In this document: positions 27,906 to 44,993 of the stretch, one piece after another
How the letters are laid out: each line of letters begins with the position of its first letter
How positions within the stretch are numbered: position 1 is the first letter of the stretch
DNA from: Silurus meridionalis
Lineage: Eukaryota; Chordata; Actinopteri; Siluriformes; Siluridae
Length of the DNA stretch: 64,000 nt
Direction of reading: 5' to 3'
Assembly (NCBI RefSeq): GCF_014805685.1
Contig: NC_060906.1
Location: 25,271,126 to 25,335,125, forward strand
The notes under the pieces: model-generated
Told to the model about the DNA's origin: nothing
The model's input: the letters and a program-made list of their open reading frames with translations, nothing else
Databases searched by the model: none
Position numbers and translations under genes: made by a program

Positions 27906-29479
27906 GAGTCCATACTATTCATTATAAAATAAGTCTTTAGTTAGTACTAGTAGAGTTTTAGGACACCACAACGGTTTTGAAATGTAAATCTGAATATAAA
28001 GAACACCACAGGAAACATTGGCTAATAAGTGATTTAGAGTCAGTAAGAAATTTGACAGACGCCGCCGCCTTAGACACACGGGACAGCAAATTCACCACAG
28101 TGATGCATGTGAAGATGACACCTGAAAAACAGCATAGTGTGTCATAGTGCTGTCATTAAAATGATTGTAAAAGATTTATTGCCCTTCCCTACAGTGGAGT
28201 CAATCTGGTGAAGGTAGAGTGGGCAATAGATAAGTCAGTATAATTGTTAGAGACGCCAGAATTCTCTATTGCATCCTGTTGTGCTCCAGTACACATGTTC
28301 AGATATGTTGTGGAATGCTGAGAAAATCTCTCTCTCACTTTTAAAAACCTTTTTATTAACAACAAAAAAAGGCTTTATGTGTCTTTTTCTGTTTGTCTAA
28401 AGGCATTTGTAAACTGCAGTAGTGTAGTTCTGCAGTAATGAGATTTTAAGAACTAAAACTATTACATCATGTCTTTTTGCACCAAATTATGGAGTAGTAT
28501 CAATAACAGAATCGATAAGAACGGTAACCAATAAAATATTCAACTTGATTCACTTTTCTTTACAATGAGATATAAAGAAATAAAAAGTATAGAAGTGTAA
28601 CAGTGTCACTGATACTTAACCCCACTCTGTTTTTGTACAGGAAAGTCTTCATCTTCAGACTCTTCTTTTTTTACAAGCTTGATATGAAATCCACTCAGTT
28701 GGTCTACAGTGTCCACAGAGCCTGATGTTTCTCCACCTGAAATTCCACCAAGTACATTTAAAATCAAATAAACCTCTGAAGAACAGAAAGAGGAATGCAC
28801 CATACTGTCTTACAGAGATAGTCTTCATTTTCAGGTTCTTCCTTTTTGACATGATTCTGTTCTTCCACAGGGGTGATGTGTCCCACAGGGTCTGGTGTTG
28901 CGTCACCTGAAATTTCACATTTAAAATCTTACAGTAAAAATCATACAAAACACACCCAAGCTGGAAGTCAGTGATCTGAAGACGTGTTGCCAGGATGAGC
29001 TTTGGATCCACCATCATCATGACCAGGATAAGCAGTGACAATGGACTGTATGTCCTTCTGACTTACCCAAAGAGTCTTCATTCTTAGGTTCTTCCATCTT
29101 TATTTGTGTATGTTGTTCTACAGGATTGATGAGACACACAGAGCATGATGTTCCTCCATCTGTATACGTAGACATTTCAGTCTGTGCATCACTACAATCC
29201 TATTGGGAGGAGTAATTAATCAGCACAGAAAATAAAGGTTTGATTCTGGATTCAGCAGGAGTATGTGGAGCTTCTCTACAGGAACATGGTTGGACCTCTG
29301 CTGACTCCATTAGAAGGTTTTAAAGATCCCAGAAAAGGAGCTCAAATCATACATCGGGATTAAAATATAAATAAATAATTACATCCCTTAATTAGATAAA
29401 ATATCAAAAATAGTATCTATTAAATAAAACTGTAGTAAAGTGTAAAATAAATCAGTAAATAAATCCAGTTTATAAAATA

Positions 29480-29905
29480 CCCTGTGTTCACGGGTTAGCA
29501 GCTCCACCAGGGTTACTGAGACCCAATCCCAAATCTCTCCTCTTTCACTAGGTAGTGAACTACACAGGGTGACTACACCACTCTATCTCTCCCTAATGTA
29601 GTGCACTTCGAAGGGAGGAAGGAGGGATTCAGCCGAACACCTCAACTGGTTGAATTGACCTCAGGGATTAAAAAGAAACGCAATCAAATAAACACAATAA
29701 AACCTTCTATTTAAAATAAATTATTTATAAAGGTTTATTCCCTAAATTTGATTACATCTGAAAGAAAATCCAGTCAGAGAAAAAGCCCTGCAGCTCCTCT
29801 TCATCTGTTGTGGGTTTAAAGTGGTTTCATTGTAAAGCGCCACCTGCTGGAGGAGTCTGTTACTCACATCACATCATACACTGATCTGCTCATCACATGG
29901 CGGTT
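29480..29905 (-). promoter_or_regulatory. ZNF-3 promoter region
   Basis: It keeps the shared block ('cactaggtagtgaactacac') and the CTCF-like AAGCGCCACCTGCTGGAGG at 29835-29853. The expected 5' exon donor is altered to 'gaggtcaattc' (29653-29663), without the GTAA of its sisters. This fits the damage seen in the coding exons. Confidence 0.45.
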
Positions 29906-30640
29906 TTCATGTTTCTCAGCAGGGTTTGGTCATTTCACAGTATTTTACCAAGACACTTGGGATTCATTCACCTCCAAACTTCAGCTTGGAAGGGTAATGT
30001 TATATTCCTACTTACCCGAAGGCCATGTGGAAGATTTGTCCTTCAAAAAGCAAATGATATAAAAATGCTTCTCTCTTTTAATCACCAGCAGTGGCAGCTT
30101 GTTGAAGGGATTAGAACTCACACCCTTCTGATCCGAAGAGCTTTTGACGTTGTAGACAACAATCCTTACATTTTTATGCATCTGGTAGAATGTTTCTAAA
30201 CAAATTATAGATCTTGTGACCATTTTCATCTGAGGTGGTTAATTATAAGGACCATGTGAATGCACATGGCTCAAACATTGAGTAGGAACATTATATACTC
30301 CAGTGTTTAGACTTTAACACTGAAAATAGAGAATACACTAATAATTAATAAACAAACACATTCAGACAGTAAACAAACCGGCAAATAAATAAATAAGATG
30401 TTAAGAATGTGGTTTAATACACTATATAATACTTTGCCACTGGGTATTTTCACTATGTATTATGTACATACAGCACTGTGAAGTTCTCCATGTACTACAC
30501 TCATAAGTACTACACCACACAAGCAGCTTTACGTTCTCTTATCTTACCTCAGGTTTCAGCACAACATTGTAAACATCCCCCCAATAACAAGCTTTTATAT
30601 TATCATCCCAAACTCTTCCACCTCACATTGATTCTACAGT
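29906..30640. other. Intergenic, mostly unrecognised
   Basis: A degenerate SINE-like stretch may lie at about 30080-30150 ('ttagaactcacacccttctg'). The rest is A+T-rich with no supported gene. Confidence 0.4.
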
Positions 30641-30651
30641 ACCCTCAGGAA

Positions 30652-31108
30652 CAGGGGTGGAACGGTACACAGGTTTACTGGTGTGGTACAGACTTCGGTT
30701 TTTAAAGTCACGGTTCAGTTCAATTCAGTTACAGTTAAGGGGAAGGAATGCAAAATATTGCATCTACATTTAATTTCCTAAATATATGTTCTACTTAATT
30801 CAGCATACTTTATGTTGTGTTTATCAAATGCATACATTTATTTATTATCCACTTAATGTATTTATTCACAAATCAATTCCTTCTATCTTTCATTTATTCA
30901 TTCATTGATTGTACATAAAACACAAAAGAATCCATATTGTGAGACTGTTGACTATTGATTTCACACATGAGCAGAACAAAACATGTTTCCGGTACAAGAA
31001 CTGTATTTAAAAAGCTCTGCCCGGATTACATTTCGTCCACATCTGCACCGTACCGGAGGTCCTGCACCACAACGCTTCGGGTCAAATACGTGTACTGTTA
31101 CACCCCTA
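30652..31108. mobile_element. Non-autonomous hAT element (MITE)
   Basis: The ends are inverted: 'caggggtggaacggtacac' on the left, and the reverse complement of 'gtgtactgttacacccct' on the right. An 8-bp duplication with one mismatch, CTCAGGA[A/C], lies at 30644-30651 and 31109-31116. This is the hAT target-site length. No transposase is encoded. Confidence 0.82.
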
Positions 31109-31139
31109 CTCAGGACTTTTCTATTAGGTAGATGATCAT

Positions 31140-31260
31140 CTACTTAAGGACGTCACACAAAACATCTGCAGCTCATCTTCTGGTGAGACTTTACAGTGGA
31201 GTTCATGTTTACAGCACCTCCTGCTGATCTCTCCATCACTCATCTCAGATAAATGCATCA
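31140..31260 (-). promoter_or_regulatory. Relic of a ZNF-type promoter
   Basis: 'ctgcagctcatcttctggtg', 'gtggagttcatgtttacagc' and 'acctcctgctgatctctcc' line up, with many changes, with the CTCF-like promoter segment of ZNF-1 to ZNF-4. No exon follows it on the minus strand before the ZNF-3 promoter. It may mark a deleted array member. Confidence 0.35.
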
Positions 31261-31442
31261 GTATCCGCCTTTGCTGACCCCTGCTGAACTAGAAGCAGTG
31301 ATGTGTGTGCACGCAAGAATGTCAGTTTAAAAAACAATTCTGAAACAATTCTACATACAGACTGGATTATTTGTTTATTTGGACATTTAAACAATTACAT
31401 TTGTGTAAGGGTATATGTATATATCTACATATACATTATATA

Positions 31443-32500
31443 TAGTCACTGCCCATCCAACAAATAAAAGTTACCACCTGGATTTAACTAAGTACAGAGG
31501 TCAGCGCCTCCCATTGGATAATTACTGCATGGATGATTTAGTTATTTAACCTCTAAGCTTCTCATTTCTTAAAACAACCATGTGAGAAGACGCGTCCTGT
31601 GGTTGTGGAAAAGACGTTCATCTGTTTCAGGAGGGTCAAATTATTGGCATGTATCAAGCAAAGAAAACATCTAAGGAGATCCACTGAAACTAGTAAAATT
31701 GGGTTAAGAAATGTCCAGAACATTATTAAAAACTGAAAGTGTAGTGGGGGAACAGCATCTTCGAGGAGTAAGTGTGGTCAGGAAGAAATCTTGAATGATC
31801 GTGATCAGTGATCACTTAAATGTTTGGTGAAATGAAAGAGTGGAAAGAACAGTAGAGCTCACAGCTGTGTTTAATAGTGAAAGTAAGAACATTTCCACAC
31901 GTACAATGTGAAGGGAACTCAAGGGATTGGGACTAAACAGCTGTGTAGCCTTAAGAAAAACACTCATCAGTGCGGATAATCGGGAAAAAAGGCTTTCATT
32001 TGCTAGGGAGCATAAAGATTGGACTCTGGAGCAATAGAAGGTCATGTGGTCTGATAAGTCCAGCGTGATGGTGCATCAGGGTAAGAAGAGAGGCAGATAA
32101 ACTGATGCACCCATCATGCCTAGTGCCTGCTGTACGAGCCTGTGGGGGCAGTGCTGTGATCTGGGGTCGCTGCATTGGTCAGGTCTCAGTTCAGCAACGT
32201 TATGTCCTTAAAGAATGAGGTCAGCCGACCACCTGAATATACTGAATGACCAGGTTACTCCATCAATGGATTTTTTTTCTTCCCTGATGGTGCAGGCAGA
32301 TTCCAAGATGACAACACCAGGATTCATCAGGCTCAAATCATGAAAGAGGAAAGTGGTTTAGGGAGCACAAGATCATTTTCACACATGGATTAAACACCAC
32401 AGAGAATCCTTGGGATGTGCTGGAGAAGACTTTGTGCAGCGGTAATCAAAGCTAATTACAACAATTGGTAAAACTATTTTTTGGACAGGCAGTGTGTGAT
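31443..32500 (+). mobile_element. Degenerate Tc1-like transposon, near full length
   Basis: The terminal repeats are 'cactgcccatccaacaaat' on the left and the complement of 'ttggacaggcagtg' on the right, both in TA-rich flanks. Between them are traces of a Tc1-like transposase, including a segment near 31950-32060 resembling the W-(S/T)-DES region. Stops and frameshifts are many, so it is inactive. Confidence 0.75.
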
Positions 32501-32649
32501 ATATATTTTCTCATTTATAGCATTTGACAGAATTTAGATTGCTCTCTGCAAAATCACAAAGTTCATCTGAGTTGATGCAATAATAAAAATACATTATAAT
32601 AAATGCATATTTGTTGTGCATTTAAGTTCGAGTTTCAAACGGCATGACC

Positions 32650-37678
<5,029 letters not shown>

Positions 37679-38289
37679 TAGAAGGTCTTGAAGGTCCTAG
37701 ATGATGAGTTTGAATCACACATCGAGATTTCATTATAAGTTAATCACCACATCATTTAATTAAATAAAATATATCTTAAATTAAACAATATAAATTCAGA
37801 TCATAAAATGCTTTTGGTATTAAAACATTTCTCGCTCGTTTCATTGATGTTAATAAAGTTTTAGTTTCTAATTATTCCTTCTGTGCTTTAAAGAGTTTTT
37901 CTCTTAGATCAGTTCAGATAAACTCTAAGCTTTACCTTGTGATTTACATAAAGCAAATGTTCCTAATAACTGCATTAAATACCTCAATCTTTAAATCAGT
38001 CGCATTTCATTTTCAAATCTGGGTCAATTTTAAGAATGAAAGGAAGAGGTTTTTGAAGAAGTTCTGATTTTGCTTCAGAAAAGGATGAATGTAGGTTTTA
38101 TATCAAATTTAAATGCTTATTACTTAGTTCTTTTTTAGATCGATTACAATTTTATTATTTATATTTAACACAGAAATTGAATTCTACTAATCTACTAAAA
38201 TAAGAGCTAATATTCTCACCATCTTCAATCCATTTTGCTCAGGATTAAATTGAGAAGATATCAGGAGGAGACGCTATAAAAATCAGTGT

Positions 38290-38970
38290 GATCTGTAATT
38301 GCGAGTGGTGGATGAAGTACACAAAGCATGTAGTGGAGTTAAAGTAGTGATACATTTAGTAAAATGTGACTCCAGTAAAAGTTAAATTGTCCCTTTAAAC
38401 TTTCACTCGAGTAAAGACGCTGCCCACCTTCCCAACTGCTCGTACCATCAATTCATAAGTTGTCAGTGTTCGTTATTGACTACGCAAATCTCCTAATGAC
38501 ACAAGAGCTATAAATACTATCAAACAATAAAATAAAAAATAAAAAAAGCCCGAGTCCAGTGTGGATCATGTAGACTGGTTATGGCGGACCACCAGCTCAC
38601 ACCGGATCTCCTCTGTTTTTTGTTTTCGACTCTGAACAAATTTCACTTTGAGGACAGGTTTGTTCATATTCATGAAAGTTTGTGAAGTGGGAAGCGTCTG
38701 CATTTACCTTCACATGTACTCAAATATCCAAAGTACTGGTTCATTATAACTATAATGTTTATATCATCTTTAGCGCTCGATCCTGATTGGTGACTCGCTG
38801 CGTTTCACGTTTTTATGCTCGTTAATAAAAAGGAACGACTCATTTTACAAAATGTAGTAAAAAGTGAGAGATTTGAGTTAGAAATGTAGTGAAGTTACTG
38901 TGAAAATCTCCACAGATGGAAACACTTCAGTAAAAGACAGATACACGAAAAAAAATTAAGTACATGAACT
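38290..38970. mobile_element. Non-autonomous hAT-like element upstream of ZNF-4 exon 1
   Basis: The left end 'agtggtggatgaagtacac' and the right end 'aaaattaagtacatg', with 'gtagtggagttaaagtag' and 'cactcgagtaaag' words, are characteristic of a widespread fish family of this type. No ORF is seen. Smaller pieces occur near 7.1, 44.35 and 54.4 kb. Confidence 0.5.
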
Positions 38971-39007
38971 AATTCATTTTCATCATCACTGTTCATCACT
39001 ACTGTAT

Positions 39008-39740
39008 ACACACCTTTCTGCAGTGTTACACACCAGCCAGGGAACACACTCCTGATCAATACACACCTTTCTGCAGTGTTACACACCAGCCAGGGAACAC
39101 ACTCCTGATCAATACACACCTTTCTGCAGTGTTACACACCAGCCAGGGAACACACTCCTGATCAATACACACCTTTCTGCAGTGTTACACACCAGCCAGG
39201 GAACACACTCCTGATCAATACACACCTTTCTGCAGTGTTACACACCAGCCAGGGAACACTCCTGATCAATACACACCTTTCTGCAGTGTTACACACCAGC
39301 CAGGAACACACTCCTGATCAATACACACCTTTCTGCAGTGTTACACACCAGCCAGGAACACACTCCTGATCAATACACACCTTTCTGCAGTGTTACACAC
39401 CAGCCAGGAACACTCCTGATCAATACACACCTTTCTGCAGTGTTACACCAGCCAGGAACACACTCCTGATCAATACACACCTTTCTGCAGTGTTACACAC
39501 CAGCCAGGGAACACACTCCTGATCAACACACACCTTTCTGCAGTGTTACACACCAGCCAGGGAACACACTCCTGATCAATACACACCTTTCTGCAGTGTT
39601 ACACACCAGCCAGGAACACTCCTGATCAATACACACCTTTCTGCAGTGTTACACCAGCCAGGGAACACACTCTGATCAATACACACCTTTCTGCAGTGTT
39701 ACACACCAGCCAGGGAACACACTCCTGATCAATACACACC
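39008..39740. repeat. 53-bp minisatellite, about 14 copies
   Basis: The unit begins 'acacacctttctgcagtgtt' and ends 'cacactcctgatcaat'. Copies are nearly identical except for 1-4-bp losses in several later units ('ggaacactcc', 'gttacaccagcc'). It lies in the noncoding interval of ZNF-4 between the likely 5' exon and the start-codon exon. Confidence 0.97.
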
Positions 39741-39776
39741 ACTGCCAGTCCTAACATTCACATCACTCAACTCTTC

Positions 39777-39779
<3 letters not shown>

Positions 39780-39820
<41 letters not shown>
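39780..39820. repeat. (AC)n microsatellite
   Basis: A perfect CA run lies 40 bp beyond the 53-bp minisatellite. Confidence 0.97.
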
Positions 39821-39821
<1 letters not shown>

Positions 39822-40197
39822 CATTTATTAAATCTACATGAATCCTGCAGGATTTCCACCTGAATATTACTCCTGTGTCAGGAATCACTTCATTCTCACT
39901 AGTGCTCAAGTGGGTTTTGTCTCATCGCGGTGATGAAGCTGGAAGTTTCCTCCTTTCTGTTCTCTCGGCTGTTAAAGCGGTCTGCTGGATTGTTGATGAT
40001 TTGTGATAAACCTGTGATTAGTGATGATGATCTGCTGCTGGAGCACTGGGTTTGTATCTGTCACTTACTAAAGTCGATCTGTTTAATGAGGAACCAGGAT
40101 CAGTCATTAAACAGTCATTAAAGTCTGTTCTCCTGAAGTTCCTGCACTACACTCAAAGTAAACAAATGACACTTAAAGATGATGATGAAGAGACCGC

Positions 40198-40495
40198 ATG
40201 AAGAGCGCCATCTTACCGGAAGTGATTCAGCCTCTAACTGTTAGCCGAACAGCTCAGCTGGAGGAACTTACCTCAGGAATGACAGGAGAACGGAGTGAAG
40301 ATCCTGAAATACAGACACTCGGTGAAATCTGCGACTGTAAAACACCTTCAGGAAGATTTTTCACGCTAAAGAAGATGAGATCTGTGAGAAACCTGTTCTC
40401 AGAAAGGGACAAAAACCCTGCAGCTCCTCCCTCTGTTGTGGGTTTCAATCGATGTTAGTGGTGAAGCGCCATCTGTTGGAGGAGGTTGGTATTGA
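40198..40495 (-). promoter_or_regulatory. ZNF-4 promoter and 5' noncoding exon
   Basis: The donor CCTGAG|GTAAGTTC at 40272/40271 is the best of the family. The promoter copy of the CTCF-like motif, AAGCGCCATCTGTTGGAGG, is at 40464-40482. 'gccgaacagctcagctgg' downstream of the donor matches the ZNF-1 and ZNF-5 promoters. Confidence 0.5.
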
Positions 40496-40544
40496 CATCA
40501 CATCACAAACTGAGTTCCTCAGACCGTCTATCACTCAAACTCAC

Positions 40545-40640
40545 ATTCTTCCTCTTCTTCTTCCTCTTACATCTTCTCCCATTAGGAGTCTCCACATCCG
40601 TCTCCATATCCCGCTGTCCTGCCGAAGTGCAGATAAACCC
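40545..40640 (-). mobile_element. Short RTE 3' end fragment
   Basis: 'cttctcccattaggagtctcc' and 'catccgtctccatatcccgc' match, with changes, the last 80 bases of the RTE copies on the minus strand. Confidence 0.55.
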
Positions 40641-41059
40641 TTAAGAGACACCATGTAAAAATATTTAACAGGGATGAAGAGAAAGCCAAAGAGAGAGAGA
40701 TGGAGATAATGAGATAAGCGTAAAGATTAAACTCGAGGAGGGAGAAGAAAGATTCTTTAGAAGATCAGCAACTCTCTGTATCCTAAAAAAGTCTCAGCAC
40801 TTTAAAGAGATTATGATCATCTACAGTCAGTCCCGAAGTGTTTCACCAACTTTCATGGGTCCATTAAAAACAGTGGTTTATCAAGTCCCAGGTTTCCAAA
40901 AGATTTTAAAACAGTTCTGGTCAAAAGTTGGTGCATGTGTCCCTTGTAGGACATTTTTGCTACCAGCCATTTTTATTTATCTAAATTACCTTTTATTTTT
41001 CTCAACTGTTCCTTCCCAGTTTTTTAAAACCTTGTCTTTTTTTTTTTTTTTGCATGACT

Positions 41060-42700
41060 GAACCTTCTGTCAGATATACTCATTTATAAAGAAGTTCCCC
41101 CGGGAAGTTTGGGCACGTTTAACTGACCAGTGCCCAAATAAAAGCACATCACTTTTGCTCTAGTTAATGTTTGAGGATATTATATCAGAGTCTTCACCTG
41201 CGTATATCACTGTTTCATCAGCATACGATGACAGATGGAAGGCATTCTAACAACCAGGGATTAAGAACTCTTAGCTCAGCTCTTGGTCTGTTCTACGGCT
41301 AGAGCGTAGAGCAGTCCTCTTATGTCTCATCTAGAGAAGAGGCACAACATCAAAGGACTTGCATGGACAGGAAAACTGTAATAACACTGGATTTATTGGG
41401 TGATTGACTTCAGTAACTGACAAGACCAAAATAAGTTTAACCACTAACTTAAATAATCAAGCAAAAATAAAAATAAATACAATGCCAACTACCCACCAAG
41501 ACCAGGGTCTTCAAGAAGAAATGGCATGAGACTCCATACTACCCCAATTTTACTATTTACAGGCTTTACATGGTTATTTACATATAACACCTAAAAAAAT
41601 TAAAAGTTCTATTGGGTAGAATACACCTTTTCCAACAATGGTTCTGATAATCTCCAAAAGCTTCTCAAGACCAACAGCTAGCACTTCTGAATTCAAACAA
41701 ACAGCAATTAGATCCAAAATGGCTCTCCTAACAAGGTGTAGTGAGTGGCTTATAAAGTGGGAGCACCAATCAGGAGGCAGCAGCCAATCGGATAAGGTTT
41801 CTTACACATGACACAGACAACGTGAACATAGAGAAATGAAGCAACCATAGGGTTGAAACAGCTGACAGACAGCAACCATGTCAGACTCGCCTGAACTTCA
41901 CTTTAAAAGCAGCACCATTAACCTTCAGTAGACTTTTAATGTTGCATTTAAAAACTCTTATTTTGTTGTTCTCCTCCGATGTATTCGGTTTCCATCATCA
42001 CAGTGTCACTATTCTCATTCATCAGACGTCTCTGACGATGCTTTCCTGTGTGTTAATCACCACATCATCAGTGCCAAGCTCTGTATTACTGCATCATCAT
42101 CCTGAGCTCTGAGCTCAGCCAGTGTTAGGCCATGACCACACGAACCCCCTGCCTTCTTTACCATGTTCACCAATAGAATTCACACCACCACCACCACCAC
42201 ATTCTCATTCTCCTCCACACAGTGGTGCTGCATTAGACTTTTAATCCCCTCTATATCCTGAAACCTGGGTGTTCTGGTGTTAAAGTGAAATCACTTGCTA
42301 AAAGAGAAAAAACTTCTAGAAAATCTATCGGAAACAAATCGAAGGAAGAGGAACACGCCAGGCATGAACCTACTCCCTGTAAGAGAGGGAGACGGAGAGA
42401 GATGTAGTAGATGTCTGTCGTTCCCGAGGCTCTCGTGTGGTTTTGGACTTGCCCACTCTTTCTTACAGCATTGTTTCAAGTTATTAAAAACATCATGTGT
42501 TCTCTCAGTAGCAGGCTTTTCTGCCATTCTCTAAAGCCAACACAGATTTAATATTAAAATCTTTAAAAGTGAATCGAGAGAGCGAGTGAATGGTTTGTCA
42601 TTTTTAATTCCGATCATGAAATTAATAACATGATTAACATTTTAAATTGTTCTTTTCCGAACTTTAACACATTCCATTTCAAGTCGAATACAGTTGAAGA
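41060..42700. other. Intergenic between ZNF-4 and ZNF-5, no gene recognised
   Basis: No frame over about 80 codons is open, and none resembles a known protein. A stretch near 41300-41800 could be an old repeat, but no terminal structure was found. Confidence 0.45.
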
Positions 42701-42704
42701 GCAT

Positions 42705-43546
42705 TCAGTCTAAGCAGGAGAGCGTCTCTCCGGTGTGAACACACTGGTGTGTCCGGAGCTCAGTTTTCTGAATAAAACTCTCCCCACACTCCGGACACTG
42801 ATGCTGTTTTGGTCCGGTGTGAAGGCGTTGGTGTCCCTGGAGATGACTCTGTCGGTGAAAGCTCTTCCCGCACTGCGAGCACTGATACGGCTTCTCTTCA
42901 GTGTGAATGCGCTGGTGTGTATAGAGTTGACTCTGCTGATGAAAGCTCATCCCGCACACCGAGCAGTGGTACGGTTTGACTCCGTTGTGAATGACCTGGT
43001 GAGCTTTGAGGTGGTTTTGTCGTTTGAAGCTCTTCCCGCACTGTGAGCAGTGGTAGGGTTTCTCTCCGGTGTGAATGCGCTGGTGTATCTGGAGATCCCC
43101 CTGCCGAGAGAAACTCTTCCCACACTGTAGGCACTGGTACGGTTTCTCTCCCGTGTGAATCAGCTGGTGTGACGTGAGTCCCTGCCGATAAAAAAAACTC
43201 TTGCCGCACTGCAAGCACTGATACGGCTTGTTCCCCGTGTGAATGCGCTGATGCCGTCGGAAATTACTGCGGTCGGAAAATACTTTCCCGCACTCTGAAC
43301 AAGGATGGACGTCTTTCTGCGCTGGACTGAACGCCTTACTGCTGACAGAACCACACACTTTAGTGTGCGGAACCTCAGAGCTGCTCCTGGGTGTCGGATT
43401 CTCGTATCTCATTTCTCCTGATGGAACCAGTCTCTTATACTGCTCAAAGTGACATCTCCTGGTGTGTTTGTGGAGGTAAATCTCAGATGTATAGGAAAGC
43501 GAACACAAGGAGCAAGTGAAGACTTGTGACTGGCCATCATCCATTT
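42705..43546 (-). CDS. ZNF-5 terminal exon: isolated finger plus seven C2H2 fingers
   Basis: The acceptor CCTTCTAG|AAATGGATG is phase 1, so the ATG at 43544-43542 is internal (E-M-D-D-G) and not necessarily a start. The isolated finger is VFTCSLCSLSYTSEIYLHKH-x4-CH, followed by a spacer of about 55 residues and seven consensus fingers from HPCSECGKVF to HQCPECGESF, ending GETLSCLD. Third bases are more G+C-rich than in ZNF-1 to ZNF-4, so this copy is older or differently constrained. Confidence 0.94.
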
Positions 43547-44940
43547 CTAGAAGGATAAACGTTTAAAAGTTTAGAAATTTATTGTAAAATAAATATCTAC
43601 CTACAATATATTGTATTTAATATAGGCTTATAGGCTATGACTTATGGATGTATCATATAGTGTAATCGTGCCATTCTACTTATCTTAAAAACGAAAATCA
43701 TCCTGTGGTACCGCTTGGCACTTCTAGTAGATACCAACAAAACACAACAGGGTACGGAATCTCATGCTTCTTGGAATCTCAAATGAATCCATGTCATGCA
43801 AGTTCCATTAAGAGCACTTACTTTGTCACACAAGAAGGTTAATTCATTATATTAAACGACCTTCCTAGAGCCTTTGGTCTTATTACCAAGAGAAAATCCA
43901 AGCAACTTAACCAAGACCTCAGAAAAAAAATCTACTGGACCTCCACATGTCCAGTTCCTCATTAGGAGCAATTTCCAAACTAATGGTACAAAAGCATATA
44001 AACATCTGCATACAAATGAGCCTTGTTACCACACGAGACTGCAGAGCTCCAAATGACATCATGGTCATGTTGAACTAAAGTAGTAGGAGATAAATAAGAA
44101 AAAAAACAATTGGGGAACAATTTGGTTCGAAGAAAAAGTCATCTTTGCCATAGAATCTATTATTAATACATTTATTCAATTATTAATTCGTATTCAACAT
44201 TATTATTATTATTATTATTATTACTCCTGTTTGTATGTATGGTTATATAAACTGTATTTTTATATTGCACTTCAGTATGTAAAGTTTAGATTTAGATCTC
44301 CTTTTATTTTAATTTTAATTGAGTTACTTTTTACTTTACTTGAGTAGATGTTTAGACCTGTAACTTGTACTTTCACTTGAGTAGGATATTTTCCATCTCT
44401 GGTAATTCCAACTAAAAGCAGTGTGTGTTTTTTTCCACAGTTCTGTGATGGAGAGTGGAATAAAACATGTGGCTCTGAGGTTCTTTCTAATGAGAGGAAC
44501 ACAGGAACAGAGTGAGTAGAACAGTGTCAGTGATACTTAACCCAATACTGCAGTTGTACAGAGGAAGTCTTCATCTTTAGGCTCCTCCTCTTCTATATAT
44601 TTGATCTGAAATCCTCTCTGTTGGTCTGCAGTGTCCACAGAGCCTGATGTTTCTCCATCTGAAAAGCCATCAATAACATTTTAATACTTTCTCCTCTGTA
44701 GAACACTGAGGGGATCATGGGGATTGGGGAGGAGAGCAAATGAACATAGTAAAACATATGAGTCCAATATAAAGCCTTATACTCTCAGTACTCTTACAGA
44801 GATCATCTTCATCTTCTTCCTTTTTCATAGATTTCAGTTCATCTGCAGGGGTGATGTGTCCCACAGCCCCTGATGCTCCTGCACCTGAAATCAATAAGGG
44901 TGTAAGTGAGTGATCTGGGGCTGGGTTACTGTAGGGGTAA

Positions 44941-44993
<53 letters not shown>

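Larger units (their letters stand above)
22932..29310 (-). pseudogene. ZNF-3: zinc-finger gene with intact finger exon but damaged 5' exons
   Basis: Exons by homology are 29310-29254 (start exon remnant, 19 codons), 29199-29067, 28906-28814, 28736-28621 and 24493-22932. Two lesions break the model. First, a deletion equivalent to about 5080-6061 of ZNF-1 joins the start exon to the end of intron 1, removing its donor; read through, it meets the TAG of the next acceptor. Second, the acidic exon 28736-28621 is 116 bp instead of 117 because of a lost A in 'caggaaagtc', which puts the finger exon out of frame. Skipping that exon also gives a stop at the junction (T+GA). Unless another promoter, start or splice pattern is used, the locus cannot make the full protein, although its finger exon looks unspoiled. 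Confidence 0.65.

Noticed and set aside
38895..39119. Frame with internal peptide repeats (CIDQECVPWLVCN)
   Set aside because: It is only the translation of the 53-bp minisatellite, whose unit length is not a multiple of three.
39008..39740. Direct-repeat array considered as a CRISPR-like structure
   Set aside because: Units are contiguous with no variable spacers, and the genome is a vertebrate one.
42291..42534. Overlapping opposite-strand frames of 78-79 codons upstream of ZNF-5
   Set aside because: Neither has a recognisable domain, splice context or repeated presence near the sister genes.
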